A DNA stretch of 26,687 bases from a virus, in the IMG/VR virus record IMGVR_UViG_3300008267_000299, positions 1 through 26,687 of that record. The stretch is one strand, 5' to 3'. The position numbers and the translations under genes were made by a program. The notes beneath the pieces were generated by a model. It did no database searches, was not told where the DNA came from, and was given only the letters and a program-made list of their open reading frames with translations. Positions 1 through 7,317 of this stretch are shown here, piece by piece. Within the stretch, counting starts at the first letter, position 1, and every line of letters begins with the position of its first letter.

Positions 1-1
1 T

Positions 2-79
2 GAAACTGTAGAAAAACTTAGAATAGAAATGGCGCAACTTAAACGAAACATAAAAACAAGCACTATTTATAGGCAATGA
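2..79 (+). CDS. C-terminal end of an upstream gene (partial)
   Basis: A reading frame is open from the left edge of the window and stops at TGA 77-79. The 25 visible residues are charged and helical (EKLRIEMAQLKRNIK) and look like the tail of a coiled-coil or helical protein. The stop overlaps the next start as ATGA, the same coupling used by the following genes, which supports it being a real gene end. No function can be assigned from this fragment. Confidence 0.6.
   Translation, partial: ETVEKLRIEMAQLKRNIKTSTIYRQ
64..70 (+). promoter_or_regulatory. TATTTAT box, putative phage late promoter
   Basis: TATTTAT lies five bases before the ATG at 76, inside the end of the upstream gene. It is the first of ten such boxes placed just before genes. 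If it acts as a -10 element, transcription would begin at about the ATG, giving a leaderless mRNA. No -35 motif is visible. Confidence 0.5.
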
Positions 80-2628
80 ACACTTTAGCTAACTACTTAG
101 TCGAGCAGGTACTCGCAGAATTATCACAAGGAGTCATCGTTATGCTTCCGGGTGGCTTTAAGCCGCCACACATCGGTCACGTAGAATTGGCAAAGCGATA
201 TGCATCTCAACCAAACGTGTCTGAGGTTCGTATCCTTATTGGACCAAAAGAGCGTGATGGAATTACAATGGATCAGTCCATGGAGATTTGGAAGTTGTTA
301 TTAGGAGGTGCACCAAACATAAAGGTTGAGAGAGCACCAAACGATAACCCAATGAGAGCAGCTTACGAATATATTGAAACTGCGGAACCAGGAACCTATA
401 CATTAGGATCTAGCTCGAAGGGTAAGGATTACGAAAGAGTGAAGATGTTTGTAGCAGGTCATGCTCCAGGAACTGGAAAATACCATAGACCTGAGGTTAG
501 TGTTGTTGAGTTACCAATTAACACATCACCACTCCTTTACAAAGGACGTACCGATAATCTAAACGGACAAGGAATAAGTGCTAGTGTGCTAAGAGCAGAT
601 TTAGCAGCAAACAACTACGATAATGTCAAAACAAACTATCCAGGAATATCCGACAACGTTACTAAGACTATTTACTCTGTCTTAAAAAAAAATGATTTAT
701 CCGAAGCTGTAGTCTCAGATTGGGTGAACAAGCTTAAAGCAAAGTTCAAAGAAATTCTTCAAGCAGTGAAAGAGGAGGGGGTTGAAACTAAAAAAGCATT
801 CACCTTACTAATTCAAGCTGCACAAGGAAAAAAGAAACTAACCGACGAGGAAAAGGCTTGGGTTGGTAATCAAATGAAAGATGCACTCAAAGCAGCAGGC
901 TTAGTGGCAGCATCTATACTCCCAGGAGGAACAATTTACTTTGTATTAATTAGATTGCTAAAACTAGAAAAATACACAATGCCGGATCGCTTTCTAAGCA
1001 AGAACGCAGCGTCAGCAGGCACACTATCTTTAATGGAGAAGTCATGGATGACACCACAAGGAAGAGGGCCTAATTTTGATAAAGGGATCCTCCAAATCAA
1101 GTCTTTAATGCAAACCTTCTTCGAACGATTGAAATCAGCACCAAGAGATTTGCAGAGAGATTTTGCTCAGCTATATGCGCACGTTACTAAGACAGGACGC
1201 TTGTTGCAGTCATGGGAATTAGATCAAATAACACAAAAACTAGAACCAATACTAATTAAGTCTGGTTTCAATGTAAAGCTAGACAAAAAAGAGCTTCCAA
1301 TCGCACTTGTGCAGGCACTAAAAACGTTTCCAAAACTACAAGCAAGAGTGCCACAACAAGTGTTAGCTGAGCGTATGCTTTTGAAAGAAGGAGGAGCAGC
1401 TGGACACATGACTCATCCATACGAAGACTTAGACCTTACGTTTGGAGATGCACGCAATATGATTGACGCAGCTTTGAGTGGTAAAGTAGAGTTTGCTCAA
1501 GAAAAGTTAGATGGTCAAAATCTAATGGTCACTTACAAGGATGGTAAAGTTAGAGCAGCTCGTAACAAAGGACAGCTTAAAAACTACGCTGAAAACTCAA
1601 TCACTGCTGATCAGTTAGACCAGATGATGGCAGGAAAAGGGGCAGTTCAAACTGCATTTGTTGAGGCTATGCGAGATATGGAATCAGCAATAAACAAGTT
1701 GGATCCAACACAAAAAGAACAATTCTTCCAAAACGGAAAACGATTCATAAATTTTGAAGTGCTGTTTCCTGGAACTACAAACGTAGTACCTTACGGAGCA
1801 ACACAACTAAGACTCCACGGATTTAAAGAATATGATCAGGATGGTAATGTGGTTGATGAGGATTCTGAAGGAGCAGTTCAATTGCAAGCAGCAATTGACA
1901 AGGTTCAAGCGTCAAATCAAAAAACATATCAGATCCGCCATACAGATCCCATCACACTATCTAAAACTAAAGATTACGAAAAGCAAAAGGATGAGTTACT
2001 TAAGCAACTAGAGACTATTCGTAAGACATACGACCTTAAAGAGAATGATAAAACTTCACTCTACTTTCAAGCTTGGTGGAAAAATTACATTGAACAAAGA
2101 GCCAAAGAACTTGGTTACGAGATAGACGATAATACGTTACAGCAATTAATTAATCGCTGGGGATTTGGAAACAAGGAGGTGAACATTAAGAACATTCGAG
2201 CAATGATTAAAAATGTAGACTTCTTGAAGTGGGTAGATGATTTTGATAAGAATGGAGTATCAGCTCAGCAAAAGGAAGCAAAGCGACCACTTGAAAACCT
2301 ATTCCTAAAATTAGGAGTATATGTCTTGCAGAACATTCAGCAGTTAGTATCTATAAACCCTAACGACACTGTACAGAAGATGCGCGACGAATTAGCGTAT
2401 ACTATTAAAGGGATCCGAGCAGCAGCGGCTTCACCAGAAATGCAAGATGACGACAAAGGTTTGAAGTTTCTAAAACGAGAGTTGCAGAGACTGCAAGACT
2501 TGGGAGGCTTTAAAGCAATTGTTCCGTTAGAGGGAGTTGTATTTAAGTACAACGGAAAAATATACAAACTAACTGGTGCTTTTGCTCCAATTAACCAGAT
2601 CATTGGATATCTAAAATTTCAACGATGA
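76..2628 (+). CDS. Fusion of HxGH nucleotidyltransferase (NMNAT/cytidylyltransferase-like) and RNA/DNA-ligase-like domain
   Basis: This 850-residue protein has two catalytic modules. Residues 18-200 form an HxGH-type nucleotidyltransferase: GGFKPPHIGH with H32 and H35, and ISASVLR at 167-173, matching the ISxTxxR motif of NMN and pantetheine-phosphate adenylyltransferases. Residues 440-850 are a covalent nucleotidyltransferase (ligase) domain: motif I EKLDGQN with nucleophile K477, RAARNKG at 493-499, motif III FINFEVL around E561, motif IV EGVVF at 819-823 and motif V around K831. The KxDGxN form is closer to Rnl2-type RNA ligases than to DNA ligases. Motifs III and IV are about 258 residues apart, implying an inserted helical domain. 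Residues 272-297 are hydrophobic. Candidate head-protease sites occur near the N-terminus (LVE10, LAE15) and at both domain borders (LSE210/A, LKE438/G). Substrates are unknown; NAD metabolism and RNA repair are the leading possibilities. Confidence 0.8.
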   Translation: MNTLANYLVEQVLAELSQGVIVMLPGGFKPPHIGHVELAKRYASQPNVSEVRILIGPKERDGITMDQSMEIWKLLLGGAPNIKVERAPNDNPMRAAYEYIETAEPGTYTLGSSSKGKDYERVKMFVAGHAPGTGKYHRPEVSVVELPINTSPLLYKGRTDNLNGQGISASVLRADLAANNYDNVKTNYPGISDNVTKTIYSVLKKNDLSEAVVSDWVNKLKAKFKEILQAVKEEGVETKKAFTLLIQAAQGKKKLTDEEKAWVGNQMKDALKAAGLVAASILPGGTIYFVLIRLLKLEKYTMPDRFLSKNAASAGTLSLMEKSWMTPQGRGPNFDKGILQIKSLMQTFFERLKSAPRDLQRDFAQLYAHVTKTGRLLQSWELDQITQKLEPILIKSGFNVKLDKKELPIALVQALKTFPKLQARVPQQVLAERMLLKEGGAAGHMTHPYEDLDLTFGDARNMIDAALSGKVEFAQEKLDGQNLMVTYKDGKVRAARNKGQLKNYAENSITADQLDQMMAGKGAVQTAFVEAMRDMESAINKLDPTQKEQFFQNGKRFINFEVLFPGTTNVVPYGATQLRLHGFKEYDQDGNVVDEDSEGAVQLQAAIDKVQASNQKTYQIRHTDPITLSKTKDYEKQKDELLKQLETIRKTYDLKENDKTSLYFQAWWKNYIEQRAKELGYEIDDNTLQQLINRWGFGNKEVNIKNIRAMIKNVDFLKWVDDFDKNGVSAQQKEAKRPLENLFLKLGVYVLQNIQQLVSINPNDTVQKMRDELAYTIKGIRAAAASPEMQDDDKGLKFLKRELQRLQDLGGFKAIVPLEGVVFKYNGKIYKLTGAFAPINQIIGYLKFQR

Positions 2629-2954
2629 AAGATTTATACAAACAATTAAAAGAGGCTGCTATTAAGCAAACTCTTCTCGAAAAGAAAGAGGCAATTGCTA
2701 CGTCTGAGCACACCAACATGACACTACACTACGATTCAGATTTTAGCGAAGTAGGTGAGAGTGGTAATCCAGAGTTCAGCTTTAAGATCAGTGTATCTTC
2801 AACTGGAGGGAAAGAATACTTCAGAGGTGTTTCAGATAGCGAGGAGAGTGATAAGATTTCTGAAGCAGCACGACTAGAGTTACGTAGAGCAATACGTAAA
2901 TTTGACAAATACGTAGAATTAATTCTACAAAAATACAAGTTACAATCAAGATGA
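2625..2954 (+). CDS. Small hypothetical protein with capsid-targeting-like N-terminus
   Basis: A 109-residue protein whose start overlaps the previous stop as ATGA, so translation is probably coupled. The N-terminus MKDLYKQLKE is ten residues ending in LxE followed by Ala-Ala. This closely resembles the T4 internal-protein signal MKTYQEFIAE, which gp21 removes before Ala. A second LLE occurs at 17-19. The middle (30-75) is probably beta-rich (FSFKISVSS). The C-terminal third is a basic helix with RLELRRAIRKF. I do not recognise the family. The best guess is an internal head protein or a DNA-associated protein, from the leader and the neighbours only. Confidence 0.7.
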   Translation: MKDLYKQLKEAAIKQTLLEKKEAIATSEHTNMTLHYDSDFSEVGESGNPEFSFKISVSSTGGKEYFRGVSDSEESDKISEAARLELRRAIRKFDKYVELILQKYKLQSR

Positions 2955-3454
2955 GTTTATTTGTTACAACTGGAAATTCCAAAAAAGCCTACAAGGAAGG
3001 CGATGTGTGGACCGAGTCAGGAAAGACTTGGACAATTAAAAATGGCATCAAGCGTACCCTCACAAAGATGGATCAAGCGCGTAAGGATGTCTTAACCCCA
3101 TTTTCATGTCCTAGCTGTGGAGGTGCTATGAAGCATCACCTAGATTCAAAAATGTGGACAATTCACAAGACATGCTTTCAGTGTGTTATTGATGCAGAGC
3201 ATGAGATCATAAAAGCAGGAAAATGGGAGGAATATGAAAAATCAAAGATCACAGCAAATGCAGAGGCGTTTGTAAAAGATATGGAGTCAGCATTAAAGGA
3301 GTATGTTGACGAATCAGTTGCACAATCTCACGTTACTGAAAAAGGAATGGTAGAGCAGTGGAAGGATTCAAACAAAGGCTTTATTCAATCAGTTGTAGAT
3401 GACGAACTCAATCAATTAAAAAACAAAGTCGAAGACTATAAGAGTAAGAAATGA
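2951..3454 (+). CDS. Phage zinc-finger protein
   Basis: A 167-residue protein coupled to its neighbours by ATGA overlaps at both ends. Residues 15-40 (EGDVWTESGKTWTIKNGIK) form a short beta module. It is followed by a four-cysteine zinc site, CPSCGG at 53-58 and C75xxC78, with histidines between them. The remainder is a long charged helix (85-167) ending in a lysine-rich tail. I recall similar CxxC...CxxC proteins beside head genes of marine T4-like phages, but the function is not established. It may be structural or nucleic-acid binding. It lacks the short N-terminal LxE leader seen in its neighbours. Confidence 0.7.
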   Translation: MSLFVTTGNSKKAYKEGDVWTESGKTWTIKNGIKRTLTKMDQARKDVLTPFSCPSCGGAMKHHLDSKMWTIHKTCFQCVIDAEHEIIKAGKWEEYEKSKITANAEAFVKDMESALKEYVDESVAQSHVTEKGMVEQWKDSNKGFIQSVVDDELNQLKNKVEDYKSKK

Positions 3455-4050
3455 CAACAACAATCCTAGCAGTTATAGCAGCCGTAATATCAGGAATAGT
3501 AGGTCCTGTGTTGGTGTTATTTGTAAAGCAGCATTTGGATGATAGGAAATCAGAAAAGGAAGATCTTATCAATGAATCTGACTTGGGTGAAATGGTAACT
3601 GTATTGGAGTTTATCGAGGACATAAGAACGTCTTACGGTTTTGATCGAGTGAGCATTTGCCAGTTCCATAACGGAGGTAAGTTCTTAAACGGAAGGTCTA
3701 TGAAGAAGTTTTCTATGACTTATGAAACAGTGGCTCCGGGGATCGAAAAGATAAAGCGTAGATACCAAAACGTACTAGTCTCCGAGTTCCCTAAATTATT
3801 CTCAGCAATGATGAAAGAGCCGTTTTTGATCATAAACCAAGAAGATGACGACTTTCCAGCTCTGAGAAGAGAGATGCAAACTAATGGGATTGTGCAGTCT
3901 GTAAAGATGAGCATTGTCGGATTGCGAGGAGAGGTACTAGGCTTCATAACTTGCCATTGTATAGGAAAGCCAAATGACTTAGTAGGCAACTACTTGAGAC
4001 ATGAGCTACAGGATAAAGCTAATCAAATATCGGGATACTTAGCTAAATAA
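3451..4050 (+). CDS. Membrane-anchored GAF-like domain protein
   Basis: A 199-residue protein. Residues 2-26 form one uncharged hydrophobic helix (ILAVIAAVISGIVGPVLVLF), a signal anchor, followed by a charged linker. Residues 50-197 look like a GAF-type sensor fold: an amphipathic helix, then VSICQFHNGG and GRSMKKFSMTYE, later VKMSIVGLRGEVLGFITCH, with strand-helix alternation. The soluble domain would probably face the cytoplasm, but topology cannot be settled from sequence alone. It is coupled to the gene before it by ATGA. A virion or host-membrane role is possible; no ligand-binding residues can be named with confidence. Confidence 0.6.
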   Translation: MTTTILAVIAAVISGIVGPVLVLFVKQHLDDRKSEKEDLINESDLGEMVTVLEFIEDIRTSYGFDRVSICQFHNGGKFLNGRSMKKFSMTYETVAPGIEKIKRRYQNVLVSEFPKLFSAMMKEPFLIINQEDDDFPALRREMQTNGIVQSVKMSIVGLRGEVLGFITCHCIGKPNDLVGNYLRHELQDKANQISGYLAK

Positions 4051-4051
4051 T

Positions 4052-4504
4052 ATGAACGAGGATTCAAAAGGACTGTGGGCAAATATAAGAGCTAAGCGAG
4101 CTCGAGGTGAAGCGCCTGCACGCAAAGGATCTGAGGCACATAAAAAAGCGGTAGCTGCTGCTAAGAGGATAAATGCAGAAGAGGGTGTGTACGAGGTAAC
4201 TATCTGTGAAGCGTGTGCATTATCGTTGATGGAAGCTATAAGAGATACTAAGGTTCAGTTAGGAGAAGCGGAGTATCAAGGACGCACCGTTAAGTTGGGC
4301 AAGCCAATGCAAGGTGACGTAAAGAAATTTAAAGTGTATGTAAAGAATCCAAAAGGAAACGTAGTTAAAGTTAATTTTGGAGATCCTAACATGAGAATAA
4401 AAAAGAGTGATCCAGCTCGAAGAAAATCCTTTAGAGCTAGACATAATTGCGATAATCCAGGACCAAGAGATAAAGCTCGATATTGGTCATGTAGAAAGTG
4501 GTAA
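4052..4504 (+). CDS. Conserved phage protein with basic N-terminus and Cys-containing C-terminal module
   Basis: A 150-residue, strongly basic protein with two modules. Residues 1-42 (GLWANIRAKRARGE, then KKAVAAAKRIN) are Lys/Arg/Ala-rich and helical. Residues 70-150 contain GKPMQGDVKKF, NFGDPNMRIKKSDPARRKSF and the ending HNCDNPG...ARYWSCRKW. I recall this C-terminal module as common in head clusters of T4-like marine phages. Between the modules, LMEAIRD and LGEAEYQG carry LxE followed by Ala, the form cut by T4-type prohead proteases, so the two modules may be separated during maturation. Charge suggests DNA binding inside the head; this is inference. Confidence 0.7.
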   Translation: MNEDSKGLWANIRAKRARGEAPARKGSEAHKKAVAAAKRINAEEGVYEVTICEACALSLMEAIRDTKVQLGEAEYQGRTVKLGKPMQGDVKKFKVYVKNPKGNVVKVNFGDPNMRIKKSDPARRKSFRARHNCDNPGPRDKARYWSCRKW

Positions 4505-4505
4505 G

Positions 4506-5645
4506 ATGAAATTAAGAAAACTAATAGAGAAGGTTGATCCAGCCAAAATTGATGCAAACTTATATCCTAATAGGTTGAGTAAGGTCAATCAAAAACTCGC
4601 ATCAACAGTGGTTAACAATTCAAGCCCAGGCGATGAGGATTTGGGTGATACGAAGAAGGCAGGTTTATCAGCAGATCAACTTAAAATCAGCCAAACAACA
4701 ATGGACTTAGATAAGTTTATTGGGATGGGTATTGGTATGATGTGTAGATCTAAGTACTTTCCAAACGGTCCGGGTGGAGATTTAGGAGCAATCGTATCAA
4801 GTGATAACCATATCATGGACGGTCATCATCGATGGGCAGCTACAATTCTTGCCAATCCAAAAGCAAAAGTATTTGGTTTATTCGTTAGCCTCCCTGGTGA
4901 AAAACTAGTAGGAGTGCTTAATACGTGGACCGCTGCACGCAAACAAAAAGGCAAACCATCCACACACAAGATGGCTCAACTATCACCTGATGCAATTAAA
5001 GCTCGATTTATAGAGCTGGCTAGCAAGGGAGGTGGAGCACTTCCGGACGCTCAAACAATCCTACAAGGACTACAGCAGAACAACTACGGAAGCGTAGAGC
5101 AGGCAGCTGAGACTGCAGCAAAGAATTGGGCAGCCAACGCAAAACTAAGAGCAATAGAGTCATGGATGCCCGAAAAGATTGACATGCCAGCAATCGAGCA
5201 AAAGCAGCTAGCGCAAGTAGCTAGTGACATTCAGCAAGGAAAGATCGATCTTAACCCACCTTACAGCGAGCCAACAAAAAAAGCTGCCCAAGCAGCAGGT
5301 GTTGATATATCAGAAAAAACTATGAAAGCATCAGAATTTAAAAAACTAATCCGCGAAGAGGTTCATAGGGCCTTAAAACAAAAATCAATCGCAGAAAATA
5401 AAACAGTTCGTGAGCTCAAGTTTACATCAGCAGGTGTTAAGGAGCTTTTGAAGACTGTATTTAACAATCTACATCTACTACCTAAACTTGGCTTTGATAC
5501 CTTTAAGCAAGTACTGGATTACATAAAGTTCGGCGATCAGGAAGAGCAGACAGAATTGGAGAATCGATTAAAGAGTTTAGGTGTTAATCTAGTATCGGAA
5601 TTAAAACAACCAAAAAAGAGTGAAGTTAAGAAGAGCATTAAATGA
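4506..5645 (+). CDS. ParB/Srx-like protein with an internal second leader-like segment
   Basis: The frame is open from 4407, but the start chosen is ATG 4506, one base after the previous stop. That gives 379 residues and the leader MKLRKLIE (LIE8). Residues 85-150 carry a ParB/sulfiredoxin-type signature: IVSSDNHIMDGHHRWAA with D105-G-H-H-R109. Residues 155-270 are Ala/Gln-rich and helical. At M273 a segment MKASEFKKLIREEV begins that looks like another capsid-targeting leader (IRE284). The following 95 residues form a separate helical domain, so this may be two internal proteins fused in one frame, or an internal start at 5322. Activity (nuclease, CTP-binding or phosphotransfer) cannot be decided. 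Confidence 0.75.
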   Translation: MKLRKLIEKVDPAKIDANLYPNRLSKVNQKLASTVVNNSSPGDEDLGDTKKAGLSADQLKISQTTMDLDKFIGMGIGMMCRSKYFPNGPGGDLGAIVSSDNHIMDGHHRWAATILANPKAKVFGLFVSLPGEKLVGVLNTWTAARKQKGKPSTHKMAQLSPDAIKARFIELASKGGGALPDAQTILQGLQQNNYGSVEQAAETAAKNWAANAKLRAIESWMPEKIDMPAIEQKQLAQVASDIQQGKIDLNPPYSEPTKKAAQAAGVDISEKTMKASEFKKLIREEVHRALKQKSIAENKTVRELKFTSAGVKELLKTVFNNLHLLPKLGFDTFKQVLDYIKFGDQEEQTELENRLKSLGVNLVSELKQPKKSEVKKSIK

Positions 5646-6315
5646 AGCACTCTTACAAAGATTTTGTGAGGACCTAGAAACGGCAGCAGCACCAGCAACC
5701 GTTACTGGAAAACTCGCAACCCTACTCAACGAGTCTAAGCGATTAGTATTTGAACCATTTAATATAAACGCAAACGACCGTAAGTACTTTATAGCAGGCT
5801 CTGCTCGATTGTATCTGTATCCAGAGTTTATTGAAATTTTAAAACTCAAAACAATGGGTGATTTGGATTTTGTAATTCCTGGAAAGCAAGAGTGGTCAAA
5901 CTTAAATGCGCATTTAGCAAAAAACCCTAATCCAAAAATCAAAGCAGAAGACGTAAAAGCTGGTCGATACATTCCACACGAATTGATCGAAGCTTTTGAT
6001 GAGTGGATGCCAAAATATGACGAAGAAGCAGCTAGAGATTTTTCTGTGAGATCGACAGCTGATATATTAAAGAGCGCAAAGCTAATTGGTGGTTACTATT
6101 TTATGAGTCTGTATGATATCATGGATTACAAGCTCAACCTTAATCGAGATAAAGAAAAGCAAATAACTGACCTACTAATCAAATACCAAAAAGCAGGAAG
6201 TAGTTCGGAAAAGAATGAAATAAAGAAGTTTGTGTTGAGTTTATTCGCAGGAGATGAAGCCGAGGCTAACGATTTTCTAGCACCAGTAGTAACTAGAGCA
6301 GCAAAGCTCAACTAG
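5620..6315 (+). CDS. Pol-beta-fold nucleotidyltransferase-like protein
   Basis: A 231-residue protein starting at GTG 5620, overlapping the previous gene by 26 bases in another frame. GTG is preferred because it yields the leader MKLRRALNE followed by Ala, a textbook (L/I)xE prohead-protease site; the next in-frame ATG would remove the catalytic core. The core has IAGSARLYL (G60-S61) followed about 20 residues later by GDLDFVIP (D81, D83), the GS...DxD metal site of Pol-beta-type nucleotidyltransferases such as AbiEii and MNT families. Residues 145-190 (SLYDIMDYKLNLNRDKEKQI) resemble the helical part of those families. The substrate is unknown. The GS-to-DxD spacing is longer than usual, so fold assignment is moderate. 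Confidence 0.65.
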   Translation: MKLRRALNEALLQRFCEDLETAAAPATVTGKLATLLNESKRLVFEPFNINANDRKYFIAGSARLYLYPEFIEILKLKTMGDLDFVIPGKQEWSNLNAHLAKNPNPKIKAEDVKAGRYIPHELIEAFDEWMPKYDEEAARDFSVRSTADILKSAKLIGGYYFMSLYDIMDYKLNLNRDKEKQITDLLIKYQKAGSSSEKNEIKKFVLSLFAGDEAEANDFLAPVVTRAAKLN

Positions 6316-6342
6316 TATTAACGAAACAAAATAGTATGGACG

Positions 6343-6561
6343 GTGATAGTCAGAAGAAAAACGAAGAAGGAGATCCTTCCAACCCTGACCCTTATATTGG
6401 CAACTTTTTTCAACCCACTTGGATTCGACGCGCTTTTCAAGATGGTGATGGACTGGACCGGTTCCTATTGGATTACGGATTTAATTTTCTATTGCGCTTC
6501 GGCGTTCTTCTTCATCTTGTACTATTTATTAAAGAAACGCTCTAACAATGAAGCTAATTAA
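6343..6561 (+). CDS. Small two-helix membrane protein
   Basis: A 72-residue protein from GTG 6343. It has two hydrophobic segments: ILPTLTLILATFFNPLGF (11-28) and ITDLIFYCASAFFFILYYLL (44-63), joined by FKMVMDWTGSYW and ending in KKRS. I recall small phage membrane proteins of this shape near late genes. A competing frame from ATG 6336 covers the same DNA but gives an incoherent Pro/Asp-rich sequence, so this frame is preferred. It overlaps the next gene by 14 bases. The function is unknown; a holin-like role is conceivable but unsupported. Confidence 0.6.
   Translation: MIVRRKTKKEILPTLTLILATFFNPLGFDALFKMVMDWTGSYWITDLIFYCASAFFFILYYLLKKRSNNEAN
6523..6529 (+). promoter_or_regulatory. TATTTAT box, putative late promoter
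   Basis: TATTTAT inside the end of the small membrane-protein gene, 18 bases before ATG 6548. The spacing matches other boxes in the window (13-22 bases). Confidence is lower than for intergenic boxes because the site also encodes Tyr-Leu-Leu. Confidence 0.4.
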
Positions 6562-6946
6562 CCTTATACCCCTACGCGAAGTAGAAGAGAATGGAACCCC
6601 CGAGTTAATCGCAACTCCCTTCTTCCGCGAATTTCAAACGAAGCACGGCTATAAACCTCTATTTAAGTATCTTGGCACAAAAAACGAAGAGCATATCTTC
6701 ATTGCCGATCTTGAGGATCTTGGTGCGTTAGAGCTTATTATCACAGATGCGCAGATCATGGCCAAAGTAACGGAAAAAGAGGCTGTGTTTGGCCTGATCT
6801 ACACTTCTACTGGTTTAGAGAAAACAGACGCTACTGTGTGTAAAATGAAGATGAAAGATGGTGCAATCGAAGTGATGCACTACGATCCAAAAGATAAGAA
6901 AAACTTTGATGCCAAGACTACTAAGTTTCTCAGCCTAATCAACTAA
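6548..6946 (+). CDS. Hypothetical protein with capsid-targeting-like leader
   Basis: A 132-residue protein. The N-terminus MKLINLIPLRE ends in LRE11 followed by VEENG, another short leader with an LxE site. The rest is a compact alpha/beta domain: FREFQTKHGYKPLFKYLG (26-43), EEHIFIADLEDLGALELIIT (47-66), and EAVFGLIYTS followed by a charged C-terminus. No cysteines or catalytic motif point to a known enzyme. It ends two bases before the Dps-like gene. A TATTTAT box lies 18 bases upstream, so this may be the first gene of its own transcript. The family is not recognised. Confidence 0.65.
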   Translation: MKLINLIPLREVEENGTPELIATPFFREFQTKHGYKPLFKYLGTKNEEHIFIADLEDLGALELIITDAQIMAKVTEKEAVFGLIYTSTGLEKTDATVCKMKMKDGAIEVMHYDPKDKKNFDAKTTKFLSLIN

Positions 6947-6948
6947 AT

Positions 6949-7317
6949 ATGAACAAGAATTTAGAAAAATTAATATCATACCTACTACACTCAAGAACAC
7001 AAGTGCATGTATTCCATTTGCAGACAAAGTCGTATGCAGAACACATAGCTTACGGAGCTTACTATGGTGGTATTGTAGATTTAATTGATGCACTAGTAGA
7101 AGCTTACCAAGGAAAGTATGACATCATCTCATCATACGAGTCTCCAGGATTGGAGAACTATAAGAGTGGCGATCAAGTTGTAACATACCTCAAAGCATTA
7201 AGCAAAAAAGTTGAGGAAGTGCATTCGTCTGTGAAAGATACATACATCCAAAACCAATTAGATACAGTTAACGAGTTGATAAACTCAACAATATACAAAC
7301 TAAGATTCTTAAAATAA
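6949..7317 (+). CDS. Dps/ferritin-like four-helix protein
   Basis: A 122-residue, all-helical protein. Helix 1 onward reads HSRTQVHVFHLQTKSYAEH, then YYGGIVDLIDALVEAYQGKY. Placed without gaps on E. coli Dps, H20, H32, D47 and E51 fall exactly at the spacing of Dps H51, H63, D78 and E82, four of the five ferroxidase residues. The fifth, Dps D67, corresponds to G36. The protein is shorter than Dps (about 165 residues) and lacks the N-terminal extension. No LxE leader is present. A Dps-like protein could bind DNA or iron, but the missing Asp means ferroxidase activity is uncertain. It shares a TAATG junction with the next gene. Confidence 0.6.
   Translation: MNKNLEKLISYLLHSRTQVHVFHLQTKSYAEHIAYGAYYGGIVDLIDALVEAYQGKYDIISSYESPGLENYKSGDQVVTYLKALSKKVEEVHSSVKDTYIQNQLDTVNELINSTIYKLRFLK

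Noticed and set aside
4407-4505. Upstream extension of the ParB-like gene to ATG 4407
   Set aside because: It lies wholly inside the previous gene and gives a non-typical N-terminus; ATG 4506 directly follows the stop and yields the MKLRKLIE leader.
6336-6545. ATG-started frame overlapping the small membrane protein
   Set aside because: The product is a jumble of Asp, Pro and Phe without a coherent fold, whereas the 6343 frame has two clear membrane helices and a basic end. The start of the latter is GTG, so some doubt remains.
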